Notes: generated by a model from the letters alone, not told the origin. Positions 24,049 through 33,462 are shown, numbered from the stretch's first letter. The stretch is 64,000 nt of DNA from Pseudomonas sp. H9 (GCF_004353925.1 NZ_SMOK01000024.1:62001-126000), one strand, 5' to 3'. Made by a program: numbers and translations.

Positions 24049-25197
24049 TTACAGGGTGCGGGCAATCAGCTCCTTCAACACTTCGTTGGAGCCACCATAA
24101 ATACGCATCGGGCGTGTGTTGATGTAGAGGCGGGCGATCGGGTATTCGAGCATATAGCCGTAACCGCCGTGCAATTGCAGGCACTCATCAATGATGTCGC
24201 AGGCCTGGGTACTGGCCCACCACTTGGCCATGGCTGCGGTGGTGCTGTCGAGCTCGTGGCGGATCATCTTTTCCATGCACTGATCGATGAAGGCTCGGGC
24301 GACACTCACCGTGGTCTGCATTTCCGCCAGTTTGAAGCGGGTGTTCTGTTGGTCCAGCAGCGGCTTGTCGAATACCTTGCGGTCGCGGGTGTAAGCAATG
24401 GTTTCCTCAACGGCACGCTCCATTGAGCCCAAGGCGTTCATGGCGATGAACATGCGCTCTTCCGGCAGTTGTTGCATGAGCTGTACGAAGCCTTGGCCTT
24501 CTTGCGGGCCGAGCAGGTTGGCCACCGGCACGCGCACATCGTCGAAGAACAACTCGGAGGTGTCCTGGCCTTTCTGGCCGATCTTTTCAAGGATGCGGCC
24601 ACGGCGAAAGCCTGGCAGGTCTTGAGTCTCAATAACAATGATGGAAATGCCTTTGGCGCCCAGGCTCGGGTCGGTCTTGCACACCAGCAACACCAGGTCG
24701 GCCAAGTGACCGTTGGTGATAAAGGTCTTGGAACCGTTGATCACATAGTGGTCGCCATCGCGCACAGCTTTGGTCTTGATGCGCTGTAGGTCGGTACCGG
24801 CGCCTGGTTCGGTCATGGCGATGGCACAGACCTGTTCACCACTGGCCATCTTCGGCAGCCATTTGTGCTTTTGTTGCTCACTGGCATAGCGCAGCAGGTA
24901 GTGGGCGCTGATGGCGCTGTGTACGTTGGTACCGATGCTGGTGGCAACAGCGCGTGCCAGCTCGTAGCCGACCACGGCGTTGAAGGCGTGGTTGCCGCCA
25001 CCACCTCCGTACTCCTCCGGAATCGCCGGGCACAGCAGGCCCATACTCCCGGCCTTCAGCCAGGTTTGGCGATCGACGTGTTGTTGTTTGGCCCAACGTT
25101 CTTCATTAGGCACCAGCTCTTCGGCGGCAAAGCGGCGCACGCTGGCCTGGAACATCGCCAACTCTTCGGACAGCCAGGACGGCCTGTGTTCATTCAT
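24049..25197 (-). CDS. Acyl-CoA dehydrogenase, long-chain type
   Basis: The 382-residue protein carries CAIAMTEPGAGTDLQRIKTKAV, YVINGSKTFITNGHLAD, GQKGQDTSELFFDDVRVP and the C-terminal GGYGYMLEYPIARLY...YGGSNEVLKEL. The helix-G Glu is in QLPEERMFIA, as in long-chain acyl-CoA dehydrogenase. It is the most canonical dehydrogenase of the cluster and is similar to the one at 28599. It is transcribed away from the thiolase operon and is followed by the thioesterase gene, so these two form a short operon. It may serve a straight or less hindered part of the side chain. Confidence 0.9.
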   Translation of the reverse strand: MNEHRPSWLSEELAMFQASVRRFAAEELVPNEERWAKQQHVDRQTWLKAGSMGLLCPAIPEEYGGGGGNHAFNAVVGYELARAVATSIGTNVHSAISAHYLLRYASEQQKHKWLPKMASGEQVCAIAMTEPGAGTDLQRIKTKAVRDGDHYVINGSKTFITNGHLADLVLLVCKTDPSLGAKGISIIVIETQDLPGFRRGRILEKIGQKGQDTSELFFDDVRVPVANLLGPQEGQGFVQLMQQLPEERMFIAMNALGSMERAVEETIAYTRDRKVFDKPLLDQQNTRFKLAEMQTTVSVARAFIDQCMEKMIRHELDSTTAAMAKWWASTQACDIIDECLQLHGGYGYMLEYPIARLYINTRPMRIYGGSNEVLKELIARTL

Positions 25198-25545
25198 GCG
25201 GGAATCCTCGCTCTCTCATGGCTACGACGCCAACGCGTCAGGCGTCTGGGGGTGCGTTCATGCTAGGAGCAGGGCCTCTGTGTGGCGTCCCCTGAACGGA
25301 TGAAGCAAGGGAGGCAGCGCGCAGCGTTCGTTCGGACCAAGGCCGGGCGTAGCCGATGAGCGACGTCAGGCCGGGTGTGGTCTGCATTGAGCGGCGGGCT
25401 TACGCCTGTAGTTGGTTCTTTCGAACGCTGTTCACTGGTGCTGCAAGTTCATCCCTTCGACCGTCGCCGCAACCCCCGTCGTTGTTCCAGCATGGATTGC
25501 AAGACGCCCCGTTCGGGGTTGGATGGGTTCCCAGGAGAGAAGCGA
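25198..25545. promoter_or_regulatory. Divergent intergenic region (348 bp)
   Basis: This gap separates the minus-strand dehydrogenase from the plus-strand thiolase operon and must hold promoters for both. A small CCCCGTTCGGGG hairpin lies at about 25507-25518, just before the AGGAG site (25533) of the thiolase. No clear sigma-70 boxes, long palindrome or gene of its own was recognised. Confidence 0.4.
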
Positions 25546-26733
25546 ATGAGCAGTAAAGTCGTGGTGGCAGGCGTCGGTATGATCCCTTTCAGCAAGCCAG
25601 GTGCCAGCCCCAGCTATACCGACATGGGCGCTGAGGCGGTGCGGCTGGCATTGCGTGATGCCGGGATTGGCTACGACAAAGTGCAAATGGCCTTTGCCGG
25701 TTATGTGTATGGCGACTCTACCTGTGGCCAGACCGCCTTGTATGAAGTCGGGCGTACGGCCATTCCGGTGGTCAACGTCAACAACAACTGCTCCACCGGC
25801 TCCACCGCGCTGTATCTGGCCCGCGCCGCAGTCGCCAGCGGCCAGGTGGAGTGTGCCCTGGCCCTGGGCTTCGAGCAGATGCAGGCCGGTGCGTTGAAGT
25901 CGCATTGGGATGACCGCCCGCGCACCCGTGCCAGCGTGGTTCATGTCATGGAAGAGCTGACGGCCGATGCCGCCGATCTGCCGCAGGCGCTGCGTACCTT
26001 TGGCGGCGCGGGCCGCGAGCACATGCAGAAGTACGGCACGCGCATGGAAACCTTCGCCGCCATTCGCGCCAAGGCCAGCCGTCATGCTGCCAACAATCCC
26101 CTGGCGCTGTTCAAGAACGTGGTGACCACCGAAGACGTCATGAACGACAAGGTCATGTGGCCGGGTGTGATGACCCGCCTGATGGCCTGCCCGCCGACCT
26201 GTGGCGCGGCGGCGGCGATTGTCTGCACCGAGGCGTTTGCCAGGAAGCATGGCTTGCGTACCGATGTCGCCATCCTCGCCCAGGCCATGGCTACCGACCC
26301 GGTGCAGTCGTTCGAGCCGCCATCGCTGATTGCCTACGCCGGTTTCCACATGGCCCAGGCCGCCGCTGCACAGGTGTACGAAGCGGCTGGCATCGGCCCG
26401 CAGGACCTGCAAGTGGTCGAGCTGCACGACTGTTTTGCCCACAACGAATTGCTTACCTACGAAGCCCTGGGGCTGTGCCCGGTAGGAGAGGGCGAACGCT
26501 TTGTTCTTGATGGTGACAACACCTACGGCGGTCAGTACGTGACCAACCCCTCCGGTGGCCTGCTTTCCAAAGGCCACCCGCTGGGCGCCACCGGCCTGGC
26601 CCAATGCTACGAGCTGACCCACCAGCTGCGTGGCACGGCCGACAAGCGCCAGGTGGAGGGCGTGAACATTGCCCTGCAGCACAACCTTGGCCTGGGCGGC
26701 GCCTGCGTAGTGACGCTGTACGGCCGTAACTGA
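25546..26733 (+). CDS. SCP-x-type thiolase, copy 2
   Basis: The 395-residue protein starts at ATG 25546 after AGGAGAG. It keeps Cys82 in NNNCSTGSTAL, VVELHDCFAHNELLTYEALG and GGLLSKGHPLGATGLAQ. It is collinear with the paralogues at 15390 and 34856 with no gaps visible by eye. It heads the second plus-strand operon, followed by two MaoC genes, an SDR, a dehydrogenase, a CoA ligase, two envelope proteins and a third thiolase. The predicted reaction is thiolytic cleavage of a 3-keto acyl-CoA, releasing propionyl-CoA if the substrate is 2-methylated. Confidence 0.88.
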   Translation: MSSKVVVAGVGMIPFSKPGASPSYTDMGAEAVRLALRDAGIGYDKVQMAFAGYVYGDSTCGQTALYEVGRTAIPVVNVNNNCSTGSTALYLARAAVASGQVECALALGFEQMQAGALKSHWDDRPRTRASVVHVMEELTADAADLPQALRTFGGAGREHMQKYGTRMETFAAIRAKASRHAANNPLALFKNVVTTEDVMNDKVMWPGVMTRLMACPPTCGAAAAIVCTEAFARKHGLRTDVAILAQAMATDPVQSFEPPSLIAYAGFHMAQAAAAQVYEAAGIGPQDLQVVELHDCFAHNELLTYEALGLCPVGEGERFVLDGDNTYGGQYVTNPSGGLLSKGHPLGATGLAQCYELTHQLRGTADKRQVEGVNIALQHNLGLGGACVVTLYGRN

Positions 26734-26742
26734 GTATTCCCA

Positions 26743-26760
26743 GCGCATCGGTCGATGCGC
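26743..26760 (+). other. Intercistronic hairpin
   Basis: GCGCATCG-GT-CGATGCGC is a perfect 8-bp inverted repeat between the thiolase stop and the first MaoC gene. No T-run follows. Confidence 0.5.
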
Positions 26761-26785
26761 CAGACCACAACAGGAGTCATGAGAC

Positions 26786-27229
26786 ATGGCAGACAAAAGT
26801 CTGATCGGCAGGCAAACGGCGCAAGGCAGCGTCGAAGTGGAGAAGGGCAAGCTGCGCTTTTTCGCCAAGGCCATTGGCGAAACCAATCCGCTGTACAGCG
26901 AGCTGGGCGCCGCCAAGGACGAAGGCCATCCGTCGTTGCCCATCCCACCAACCTTTTTGATGCCGCTGCTCAGTGAGCTGCGAGGCGACATTCAAGGGCT
27001 GATGAAGATGCTGAACTGGGACCTGGGGCGCATTCTGCATGCCGAACAGTCCTTCGTGTACCACCAGATGGTGTACGCCGGCGATGTGTTGAGCGCCGAG
27101 ACCCGCATCGTGGATGTGTACGAGAAAAAAGGCGGCGCACTGCAGTTCGTGGTGCAGGAAACCAAGGTCACTAACCAGCATGGCGCGCATGTCGCCGATG
27201 TGCGCAATTCGCTCGTGCACCGCAACTAA
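26786..27229 (+). CDS. MaoC-like dehydratase, N-terminal-type (non-catalytic) subunit
   Basis: The 147-residue protein resembles the HadA/HadC or MaoC_dehydrat_N half of split R-hydratases. It has VEKGKLRFFAKAIGETNPLYSE and the proline-rich PSLPIPPTFLMPLL typical of the substrate-binding half. The catalytic D-x-N-P-x-H is absent. The next gene, 11 bp away, encodes the half that has this motif, so the two probably form a heterodimeric (R)-enoyl-CoA hydratase. The ribosome site AGGAG lies about 11 bases before the ATG, slightly far. Confidence 0.82.
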   Translation: MADKSLIGRQTAQGSVEVEKGKLRFFAKAIGETNPLYSELGAAKDEGHPSLPIPPTFLMPLLSELRGDIQGLMKMLNWDLGRILHAEQSFVYHQMVYAGDVLSAETRIVDVYEKKGGALQFVVQETKVTNQHGAHVADVRNSLVHRN

Positions 27230-27240
27230 GGAGAACCGCC

Positions 27241-27660
27241 ATGACCGTTCCGAACTACAACGACATCAGCGTTGGCGAGCAGATCCCGGTACTGCAATTG
27301 CCGGCCATTAACCGCACCACCCTGGCCCTGTACGCCGGTGCCTCGGGTGACCACAACCCGATCCACATCGATATTGATTTTGCCCGCAAGGCCCGCCAGC
27401 CCGACGTGTTTGCCCACGGCATGCTGTCGGCCGCCTACTTGGGCCGGCTGGTGACCAACTGGGTACCGCAGGCCCAGCTGCGCGAGCTGTCGATCCGCTT
27501 TACCGGCATTACCCACCTGGGCCATGTGCCCACCTGCAGCGGTGTGGTGACCGAGAAGTTCGAGGCCAATGGCGAGAAGCGCGTGCGCCTGGCCATTCGC
27601 TGCAACAACCAGTACGGCGAAGAAAAACTGGTTGGTGAAGCCGTTGTGGCACTCGCCTGA
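27241..27660 (+). CDS. MaoC-like (R)-specific enoyl-CoA hydratase, catalytic subunit
   Basis: The 139-residue protein contains the hydratase-2 motif in AGASGDHNPIHIDIDFARKA, with the catalytic Asp and His, followed by VFAHGMLSAAYLGRLV. This is the HadB type of subunit. Together with the preceding gene it should hydrate a 2,3-enoyl-CoA to the (3R)-hydroxyacyl-CoA, the stereochemistry required by MFE-2-like dehydrogenases such as the SDR that follows 36 bp later. An AAGGAG site precedes the ATG. Confidence 0.87.
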   Translation: MTVPNYNDISVGEQIPVLQLPAINRTTLALYAGASGDHNPIHIDIDFARKARQPDVFAHGMLSAAYLGRLVTNWVPQAQLRELSIRFTGITHLGHVPTCSGVVTEKFEANGEKRVRLAIRCNNQYGEEKLVGEAVVALA

Positions 27661-27696
27661 TCCTTTTCCCCATTACTTGATTTCAGGAACAGAACA

Positions 27697-28530
27697 ATGA
27701 AAAAGCTTGAAGGCCAAGTCGCCCTGGTGACCGGTTCCGGTCGTGGTATCGGTCGTGAAGTCGCACTGCAACTGTCTGCCTTGGGTGCCAAGGTGGTGGT
27801 CAACGATCTGGATGCCGCGCCTGCCGAAGAAGTGGTAGGGCTGATCCGTGCCGCCGGTGGCGATGCGGTCGCCTGCGTCGGCAGTGTGACCGCCCCGGAC
27901 TTTGCCGATCGCTTCATTCAGACTGCGGTCAAGCAGTACGGCAGCATCGACATCATCGTCAACAACGCCGGCTACACCTGGGACAACGTGATCCAGAAAA
28001 TGACCGATGAGCAGTGGTACGCGATCATCGATTGCCACCTCACCGCACCGTTTCGCATTCTGCGTGCGGCCTATCCGGTGATCAGTGCTGCGGCCAAGGC
28101 CGAGGCGGCTGAAGGTAAGGAAGTGTTCCGCAAGGTGGTGAACATCTCGTCTGGTTCGGCAGGCGGCAACGTCGGGCAGGTCAACTACTCCTCGGCCAAG
28201 GCCGGTGTGCTGGGCATGACCAAGTGCCTGGCCAAGGAGTGGGGCCGCCTGAAAGTCAACGTCAACGCCGTTGCCTTCGGTCACATTGAAACCCGCCTGA
28301 CCGTACCTTTCGCAGGGTCCGAGAGCGCCACCGTTAACATCGAGGGGCGTGAGATCAAGGTCGGCATCAGCCAGCAACTGGTGGAAAAGGCCAAGGCCGG
28401 TATTCCCCTGGGCCGTCCGGGTACTGCGGTTGAAGCGGCAGGCTCGGTGGTCATGTTGTGCCTGCCGGAGTCTGACTACCTGTCTGGCCAGACCCTGTTC
28501 TGCGGTGGTGGCCCGGGTTCCAACTTCTAA
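27697..28530 (+). CDS. Short-chain dehydrogenase, MFE-2-like, copy 3
   Basis: The 277-residue protein shares its first seven residues but one with the SDR at 17498 (MKKLEGQ against MKKLEGK) and most of the rest. Motifs are TGSGRGIGREVAL, VNDLDAAPAEEV, NNAGYTWDN, NISSGSAGG and YSSAK. Position directly after the split R-hydratase supports oxidation of a (3R)-hydroxyacyl-CoA. The close identity with the copy 10 kb away points to recent duplication or gene conversion between the two halves of the cluster. Confidence 0.88.
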   Translation: MKKLEGQVALVTGSGRGIGREVALQLSALGAKVVVNDLDAAPAEEVVGLIRAAGGDAVACVGSVTAPDFADRFIQTAVKQYGSIDIIVNNAGYTWDNVIQKMTDEQWYAIIDCHLTAPFRILRAAYPVISAAAKAEAAEGKEVFRKVVNISSGSAGGNVGQVNYSSAKAGVLGMTKCLAKEWGRLKVNVNAVAFGHIETRLTVPFAGSESATVNIEGREIKVGISQQLVEKAKAGIPLGRPGTAVEAAGSVVMLCLPESDYLSGQTLFCGGGPGSNF

Positions 28531-28546
28531 GACGTCGTTCGCTCTC

Positions 28547-28573
28547 GGCAACCGCCCGGCAGCGGCGGTTGCC
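28547..28573 (+). other. Intercistronic hairpin
   Basis: GGCAACCGCC-CGGCAGC-GGCGGTTGCC is a perfect 10-bp stem between the SDR and dehydrogenase genes. Its arms nearly match those of the hairpin at 24010-24042. It ends 26 bases before the dehydrogenase start and has no T-run. Confidence 0.55.
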
Positions 28574-28598
28574 CCTACAAGAATTCGAGGTGCGCAGC

Positions 28599-29741
28599 AT
28601 GCTGGAAAACTACCGCTCCCCCTGGTTGACCGAAGACCTTGAGTCGTTCAAGGACATGGTCGAGCGTTTTGCCCGAGAGTACATCGAGCCGTTCGAGCTG
28701 AAGTGGCGCGAGCAGCATTACGCTGACCGTAGCGCCTGGCTGAAGGCCGGTGAACTGGGTTTGATCCTGCCGGACTTCCCTGAAGAATACGGTGGAGCGG
28801 GTGGCCATGCCGGGCACTACATCTGCGTGTTGCAGACGTTTGCGGCTAACGGCGGCGGCCTGGGTACAGGCTTGAGCCACATCGTTGCCAAGTACATCCT
28901 CGATTCCGGCACCGAAGCGCAAAAGCTGCATTGGCTACCGAAAATCGGCACCGGCGAAGCTATTTGTGCCATTGCCATGACCGAGCCCGGCGCAGGCTCC
29001 GACCTCAAGTCGGTGCGCACGCGGGCGGTGAAGCAGGGCAACAAGTATGTGATCAACGGCGCCAAGACTTTCATTTCCAATGGCCAGACCTGCGACATGG
29101 TGCTGGTAGTGGCCAAGACCGACAGCGGCGAAGGGGCCAAGGGCGTCTCGCTGTTCATGGTCGATACCCGCACTCCGGGTTTTCGCCGCGGTAAGTGCCT
29201 GGACAAGATCGGCATGCATGCCCAGGACACCTCGGAAATGTTCTTCGATGACGTTGAGGTCCCCGAAGACTGTCTGCTCGGTGGGGTAGAAGGGCAGGGC
29301 TTCTACACCCTGATGAATCAACTGGCTTACGAGCGCGCACAGATAGGCATTGGTGCCGTTGCGGTGATGGAGCGCGCCCTGGGCCTGACCCTGGAATACA
29401 CCAAGGACCGCAAAGCCTTTGGCAAGCCGGTTATTGAATTCCAGAACAGTCGCTTTGTGCTGGCCGACGTCAAGGCCACTGTGCTCGCGGCTAAAACCTT
29501 CGCCGACCTGATTGCCCAGCGCTGGGTAGACGGCAGCCTGGACACCACCCTGGCATCGATGGGCAAGTTCTGGCTGACCGAGCGCCAGGGCGAAGTTCTC
29601 GACCGCTGCCTGCAGCTGTTTGGTGGCTACGGCTACATGAGCGAGTACCCGATTGGACGGATGTGGGCCGATGCCCGCGTCGCCCGTATCTATGGCGGTT
29701 CGAACGAGATTCAGCGCGAGGTGGTAGCCCGTTCGCTCTAG
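28599..29741 (+). CDS. Acyl-CoA dehydrogenase
   Basis: The 380-residue protein starts at ATG 28599, eight bases after CGAGG; a TTG at 28569 is in frame but lies in the hairpin. Motifs are CAIAMTEPGAGSDLKSVRTRAV, YVINGAKTFISNGQTCD, IGMHAQDTSEMFFDDVEVP, GGYGYMSEYPIGRMW and YGGSNEIQREVVARSL. The helix-G Glu is in LAYERAQIG. It is a canonical homotetrameric-type dehydrogenase and resembles the one at 24049. Context with hydratase, SDR, thiolase and ligase makes a full beta-oxidation round within one operon. Confidence 0.9.
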   Translation: MLENYRSPWLTEDLESFKDMVERFAREYIEPFELKWREQHYADRSAWLKAGELGLILPDFPEEYGGAGGHAGHYICVLQTFAANGGGLGTGLSHIVAKYILDSGTEAQKLHWLPKIGTGEAICAIAMTEPGAGSDLKSVRTRAVKQGNKYVINGAKTFISNGQTCDMVLVVAKTDSGEGAKGVSLFMVDTRTPGFRRGKCLDKIGMHAQDTSEMFFDDVEVPEDCLLGGVEGQGFYTLMNQLAYERAQIGIGAVAVMERALGLTLEYTKDRKAFGKPVIEFQNSRFVLADVKATVLAAKTFADLIAQRWVDGSLDTTLASMGKFWLTERQGEVLDRCLQLFGGYGYMSEYPIGRMWADARVARIYGGSNEIQREVVARSL

Positions 29742-29776
29742 GGGTGTTCGGGTAAAGGCGAGCACGAACGTTGCGA

Positions 29777-29795
29777 GGCGAACACTGCGTTCGCC
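29777..29795 (+). other. Intercistronic hairpin
   Basis: GGCGAAC-ACTGC-GTTCGCC lies in the 90-bp gap before the CoA ligase gene. No T-run follows. Confidence 0.45.
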
Positions 29796-29831
29796 GTTCC
29801 TTGCACAACAACAAATACAAAGGAGATTCGC

Positions 29832-31400
29832 ATGTATATCACTCAAGGCCTGCACCGCCATATTCAGGCCAAACCTCATGCGACCGCGATCCGCTACCGT
29901 GGCCGCGGTATTACCTACGCCGAGTTCGGCGAGCGTGTCGCGCGGCTGGCCGGTGCGTTGAAAACACTGGGTGTGAACAGCGGTGATCGAGTGGCCATGC
30001 TGTCGGCCAACTCGCTGCGTTACATTGAGTATTACCTGGCCGTGCCCTGGGCTGATGCAGTGGTCAATCCGGTCAACTACCGCTGGAGTGCTGCGGAAAT
30101 CATCTACTCGTTGGACGATTCGCAGACCACCGTGCTGTTGGTGGATGACAACTACAAGGGCCTGGCCGAGCGCATCGTTGCCGAGTCCAAGACCGTGCGC
30201 ACGGTGATTTACGCCGATGATGGCGAGGCGCCGCAAGGGCTATTGTCGTATGAGCAACTGATCGCTCAGAGCGAGCCTGTGGAAGACGCCCGGCGTGGTG
30301 GCGACTCGCTCTTGGGGATCTTCTATACCGGCGGCACCACAGGCTTTCCGAAGGGTGTGATGCTCAGCCACAACAGCGTGGCCTTCTCTTCGATGGCCTC
30401 GCAGCAGTCCGGGCGTTGCAACGCCACCACACGCTTCTTGCATTCGATGCCGATGTTCCACCTGGCCGACTTTGCTGCCATGGTCTCGTTGTTCAGCAGT
30501 GGCGGCACCCACGTGGTATTGCCGGCATTTACCCCCAAAGCGGTGCTGGAAGCTATCGACCACGAACGCATAAACGAGATCTTACTGGCACCGACCATGA
30601 TCCAGATGTTGCTGGATTGGTGTGAGGCCGACCCAGCTGCCCGGGACTACGACTTGAGTGCACTGGAGCGTGTGGGTTACGGCGCTTCACCGATCACGCC
30701 GACGCTGCTGGACCGGGCCCGCAGTATGTTCCCCAGCGCCGGGTTTACCCAGGGTTATGGCATGACGGAACTGTCGCCGGTGGCGACCTTCCTGAGCGCC
30801 GACTACCACACGCCCGAGCACCAGAAGAGCGGCAAAATGTACTCAGCCGGTCAACCCTATGCCTGTGTCGAGGTGCGTATTGCCGACGAGCACGACCGAG
30901 AGTTGCCACGCGGTACGGTGGGCCAGATTCTGGTTCGTGGCCCTAACGTCATGCTTGGCTACTGGAACAAACCGGAGGCCACCGCTGAGGCCCTGCGTGG
31001 CGGCTGGATGCACACCGGTGACGGCGGCTACATGGACGAAGAGGGCTTTGTCTACGTTTGCGATCGCCTCAAAGACATGATCGTCAGCGGTGGCGAGAAC
31101 GTGTACTCCGCCGAGGTCGAGACGGCGATCGCCAGTCACCCGGCGGTGGCTTTGAGTGCGGTCATCGGCATCCCCTGTGAACGCTGGGGCGAGACGGTGC
31201 ATGCAGTGGTCTTGCTCAAACCCGGCCGGGTCGCCAGTGCTGACGAAATTGTTGCTCACTGCCGCGAGCACATCGCCGGTTACAAGGTGCCGCGCAGTGT
31301 CGAGTTCCGTGACGTCTTGCCGCTGTCCAACGTGGGTAAGGTGCTCAAGGTCGAGTTACGCAAACCGTTCTGGGAAGGGCGCCAACGCGGCGTGTCCTGA
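29832..31400 (+). CDS. AMP-forming acyl-CoA ligase (FadD-like)
   Basis: The 522-residue protein follows AAAGGAG. It has the ATP-binding YTGGTTGFPKGVMLSHN (A3-type) motif, GYGMTELSPVATF, the A7 segment GWMHTGDGGYMDEEGFVYVCDR, the hinge DRLKDMIVSGGENVYS, and the catalytic Lys region near VGKVLKVELRK. It activates a free carboxylic acid to its CoA thioester and is the only ligase in the cluster, so it is probably the entry step. The closest functional classes are medium/long-chain and sterol side-chain ligases, but the substrate cannot be told from sequence. Confidence 0.88.
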   Translation: MYITQGLHRHIQAKPHATAIRYRGRGITYAEFGERVARLAGALKTLGVNSGDRVAMLSANSLRYIEYYLAVPWADAVVNPVNYRWSAAEIIYSLDDSQTTVLLVDDNYKGLAERIVAESKTVRTVIYADDGEAPQGLLSYEQLIAQSEPVEDARRGGDSLLGIFYTGGTTGFPKGVMLSHNSVAFSSMASQQSGRCNATTRFLHSMPMFHLADFAAMVSLFSSGGTHVVLPAFTPKAVLEAIDHERINEILLAPTMIQMLLDWCEADPAARDYDLSALERVGYGASPITPTLLDRARSMFPSAGFTQGYGMTELSPVATFLSADYHTPEHQKSGKMYSAGQPYACVEVRIADEHDRELPRGTVGQILVRGPNVMLGYWNKPEATAEALRGGWMHTGDGGYMDEEGFVYVCDRLKDMIVSGGENVYSAEVETAIASHPAVALSAVIGIPCERWGETVHAVVLLKPGRVASADEIVAHCREHIAGYKVPRSVEFRDVLPLSNVGKVLKVELRKPFWEGRQRGVS

Positions 31401-31408
31401 CGGCCTCA

Positions 31409-31427
31409 CGGGCGGCAGTGCCGCCCG
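31409..31427 (+). other. Intercistronic hairpin
   Basis: CGGGCGGC-AGT-GCCGCCCG is a perfect 8-bp stem in the 115-bp gap between the ligase and DUF1302 genes. No T-run follows. It may separate expression of the enzyme and envelope parts of the operon. Confidence 0.5.
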
Positions 31428-31515
31428 CAACCTCCAGATCAATGACGCAGTCGGCAGCTCCGGCAGGGAGCCCCGTTGCCCGGCGTGACCCTCTACATCT
31501 CGCGGAGCTCGACCC

Positions 31516-33438
31516 ATGAGTTACGTTGTTTCGCGCAGCGCCATGCCGCTGCAATTGCTTGCATTGTCCATTGCTGCAGCCATCAGTCACCCGGCACAGG
31601 CCGTCAATTTTCAGATCGGTGAAATCGAAGGGCAGTTCGACTCTTCGTTGTCTATCGGCTCCAGTTGGGCAGTGCGCGGTGCCGACCCTGACTTCATTTC
31701 CAACTTCAACTCCCAGGGCGTGCGGGGCAACGCGTCCTCGCGTACCAGCGACGACGGGCGTTTGAACTTCAAAAAGGGGGAAACCTTCTCGAAAATCTTC
31801 AAAGGCCTGCATGACCTCGAGCTCAAGTATGGCGACAGCGGTGTCTTCGTGCGTGGCAAGTATTGGTATGACTTTGAACTGAAGGACGAGCACCTCTCTT
31901 TCTACGACATTGACGACAGTGGTCGGCAGCGTGAGGCGAAATCGTCCGGTGCGCAGTTCCTCGACGCCTTTGTCTACCACAACTATCAACTGGCCGACTT
32001 GCCGGGCAACGTGCGCCTGGGCAAACAGGTGGTCAGTTGGGGTGAGAGCACCTTCATCGGCAACTCGCTCAACAGCATCAACCCGGTGGATGTGGCGGCC
32101 TTGCGTCGCCCCGGCTCCGAGGTCAAGGAAGGCTTGATCCCGGTGAATATGTTCTATGTGTCTCAGGGCCTTTCAGAGAACCTCAACCTCGAATCCTTCT
32201 ACCAGATCGAATGGAAACCTTCGGTGCTGGACAACTGCGGCACCTTCTTCGGCAACGATGTTACCCCGGAAGGTTGTACCGATCGCGCCCAGATTGCCGG
32301 CCTCGACCTGGCTCCGGGGGTTGCCAACAACACCGGTAACAACCTGCAAACCATTCTTGGTTCTACGGTCAACGCCGGAGGCAACCTCCTTGCCAACCCG
32401 TTCAGTGGGACCGACGATGCCTATGTGCCGCGAACCAAGACCAAAGATGCCCGCGACAGTGGCCAGTACGGTTTTGCCTTGCGTTGGTTCGTGCCCGAGC
32501 TGAACGACACGGAGTTTGGTCTCTATTACCTCAACTACCACAGCCGCACACCCTCGCTGGACTTCACCCGTGCCACCAATACTGCGCCCAGCGGGGCCGG
32601 GCTCGGGGCCACAGCGGGGTCGTTGAATGCAGTACGCTCGGCCAGCTACCACACGGTGTATCCCGAAGACATCCGGCTGTATGGCCTGAGTTTTTCGACC
32701 AACGTCCAGGGCACAGCGGTTGGCGGTGAAATCAGTTACCGGCCGAACATGCCGCTGCAGCTTAACGGTGCCGACCTTAACCTTGCCGCCGTCGGCAACC
32801 CGGCGTCGCCACTGTTCGTCTCCGGCTGGGCGCCGAACAGTGCCGGTCAAGCGCTGCAGGGCTATAAGCGCATGCCAGTGCTGCAAGCCCAGGTCAGCGC
32901 TACCCACTTCATTGACCAAGTGATGGCCGCCAGCCGCCTGACCCTGGTCGGCGAGGTGGGCTACAACCGCATCAACGGCCTGGGCGACAGCGATGGCAAC
33001 GATTTGCGCTTTGGCCGCAGCACCATTTTTGGCGCTGGCGAGTTAGCCACCGCCGCAGGCCCGGCGACGTGTGCCGGCACCCTCAATCCGGTTCCCGGGC
33101 AACCGGCCGGTGTGGTTCAGCCCAGCAACCCGCAGCAGGAGTGCAACAGCCACGGTTTCTACACCACCGACTCCTGGGGCTATCGCCTGCGCGCGCGCCT
33201 GGATTACCCGAACGTGATCGCCGGTATCAACCTGGCGCCAAACCTGGCGTGGTCGCACGACGTGGAGGGCAATGGCCCGAACTTCGAAGAAGGCCTGAAG
33301 GCCGTAAGCCTTGGCCTGGATGCCGACTACATGAGCACCTACACCGCCAGCCTCAGTTACACCGATTTCTTTGGCGGGCATTTCAACACCAATGGTGACC
33401 GCGACTACGTCGCACTCAGCCTCGGCTGGAACTTCTGA
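31516..33438 (+). CDS. DUF1302 family outer-membrane protein
   Basis: The 640-residue protein has a signal peptide of about 29 residues (cleavage after AQA). The mature start VNFQIGEIEGQFDSSLSIGSSWAVRG and the later RLGKQVVSWGESTFIGNSLNSINPVD are typical of DUF1302. Alternating hydrophobic strands and a C-terminal aromatic residue (SLGWNF) indicate an outer-membrane beta-barrel. DUF1302 genes are almost always beside DUF1329, as here, often in clusters for hydrophobic or aromatic compounds. The pair may move a substrate through the envelope, but its function is not established. Confidence 0.87.
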   Translation: MSYVVSRSAMPLQLLALSIAAAISHPAQAVNFQIGEIEGQFDSSLSIGSSWAVRGADPDFISNFNSQGVRGNASSRTSDDGRLNFKKGETFSKIFKGLHDLELKYGDSGVFVRGKYWYDFELKDEHLSFYDIDDSGRQREAKSSGAQFLDAFVYHNYQLADLPGNVRLGKQVVSWGESTFIGNSLNSINPVDVAALRRPGSEVKEGLIPVNMFYVSQGLSENLNLESFYQIEWKPSVLDNCGTFFGNDVTPEGCTDRAQIAGLDLAPGVANNTGNNLQTILGSTVNAGGNLLANPFSGTDDAYVPRTKTKDARDSGQYGFALRWFVPELNDTEFGLYYLNYHSRTPSLDFTRATNTAPSGAGLGATAGSLNAVRSASYHTVYPEDIRLYGLSFSTNVQGTAVGGEISYRPNMPLQLNGADLNLAAVGNPASPLFVSGWAPNSAGQALQGYKRMPVLQAQVSATHFIDQVMAASRLTLVGEVGYNRINGLGDSDGNDLRFGRSTIFGAGELATAAGPATCAGTLNPVPGQPAGVVQPSNPQQECNSHGFYTTDSWGYRLRARLDYPNVIAGINLAPNLAWSHDVEGNGPNFEEGLKAVSLGLDADYMSTYTASLSYTDFFGGHFNTNGDRDYVALSLGWNF

Positions 33439-33462
33439 CGGCAAACTGCAGAGGAACGAAAA

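Noticed and set aside
1428..25545. MalT-box-like GGGGA motifs upstream of several operons.
   Set aside because: The matches are short, differ in spacing and orientation, and are expected by chance in GC-rich gaps.
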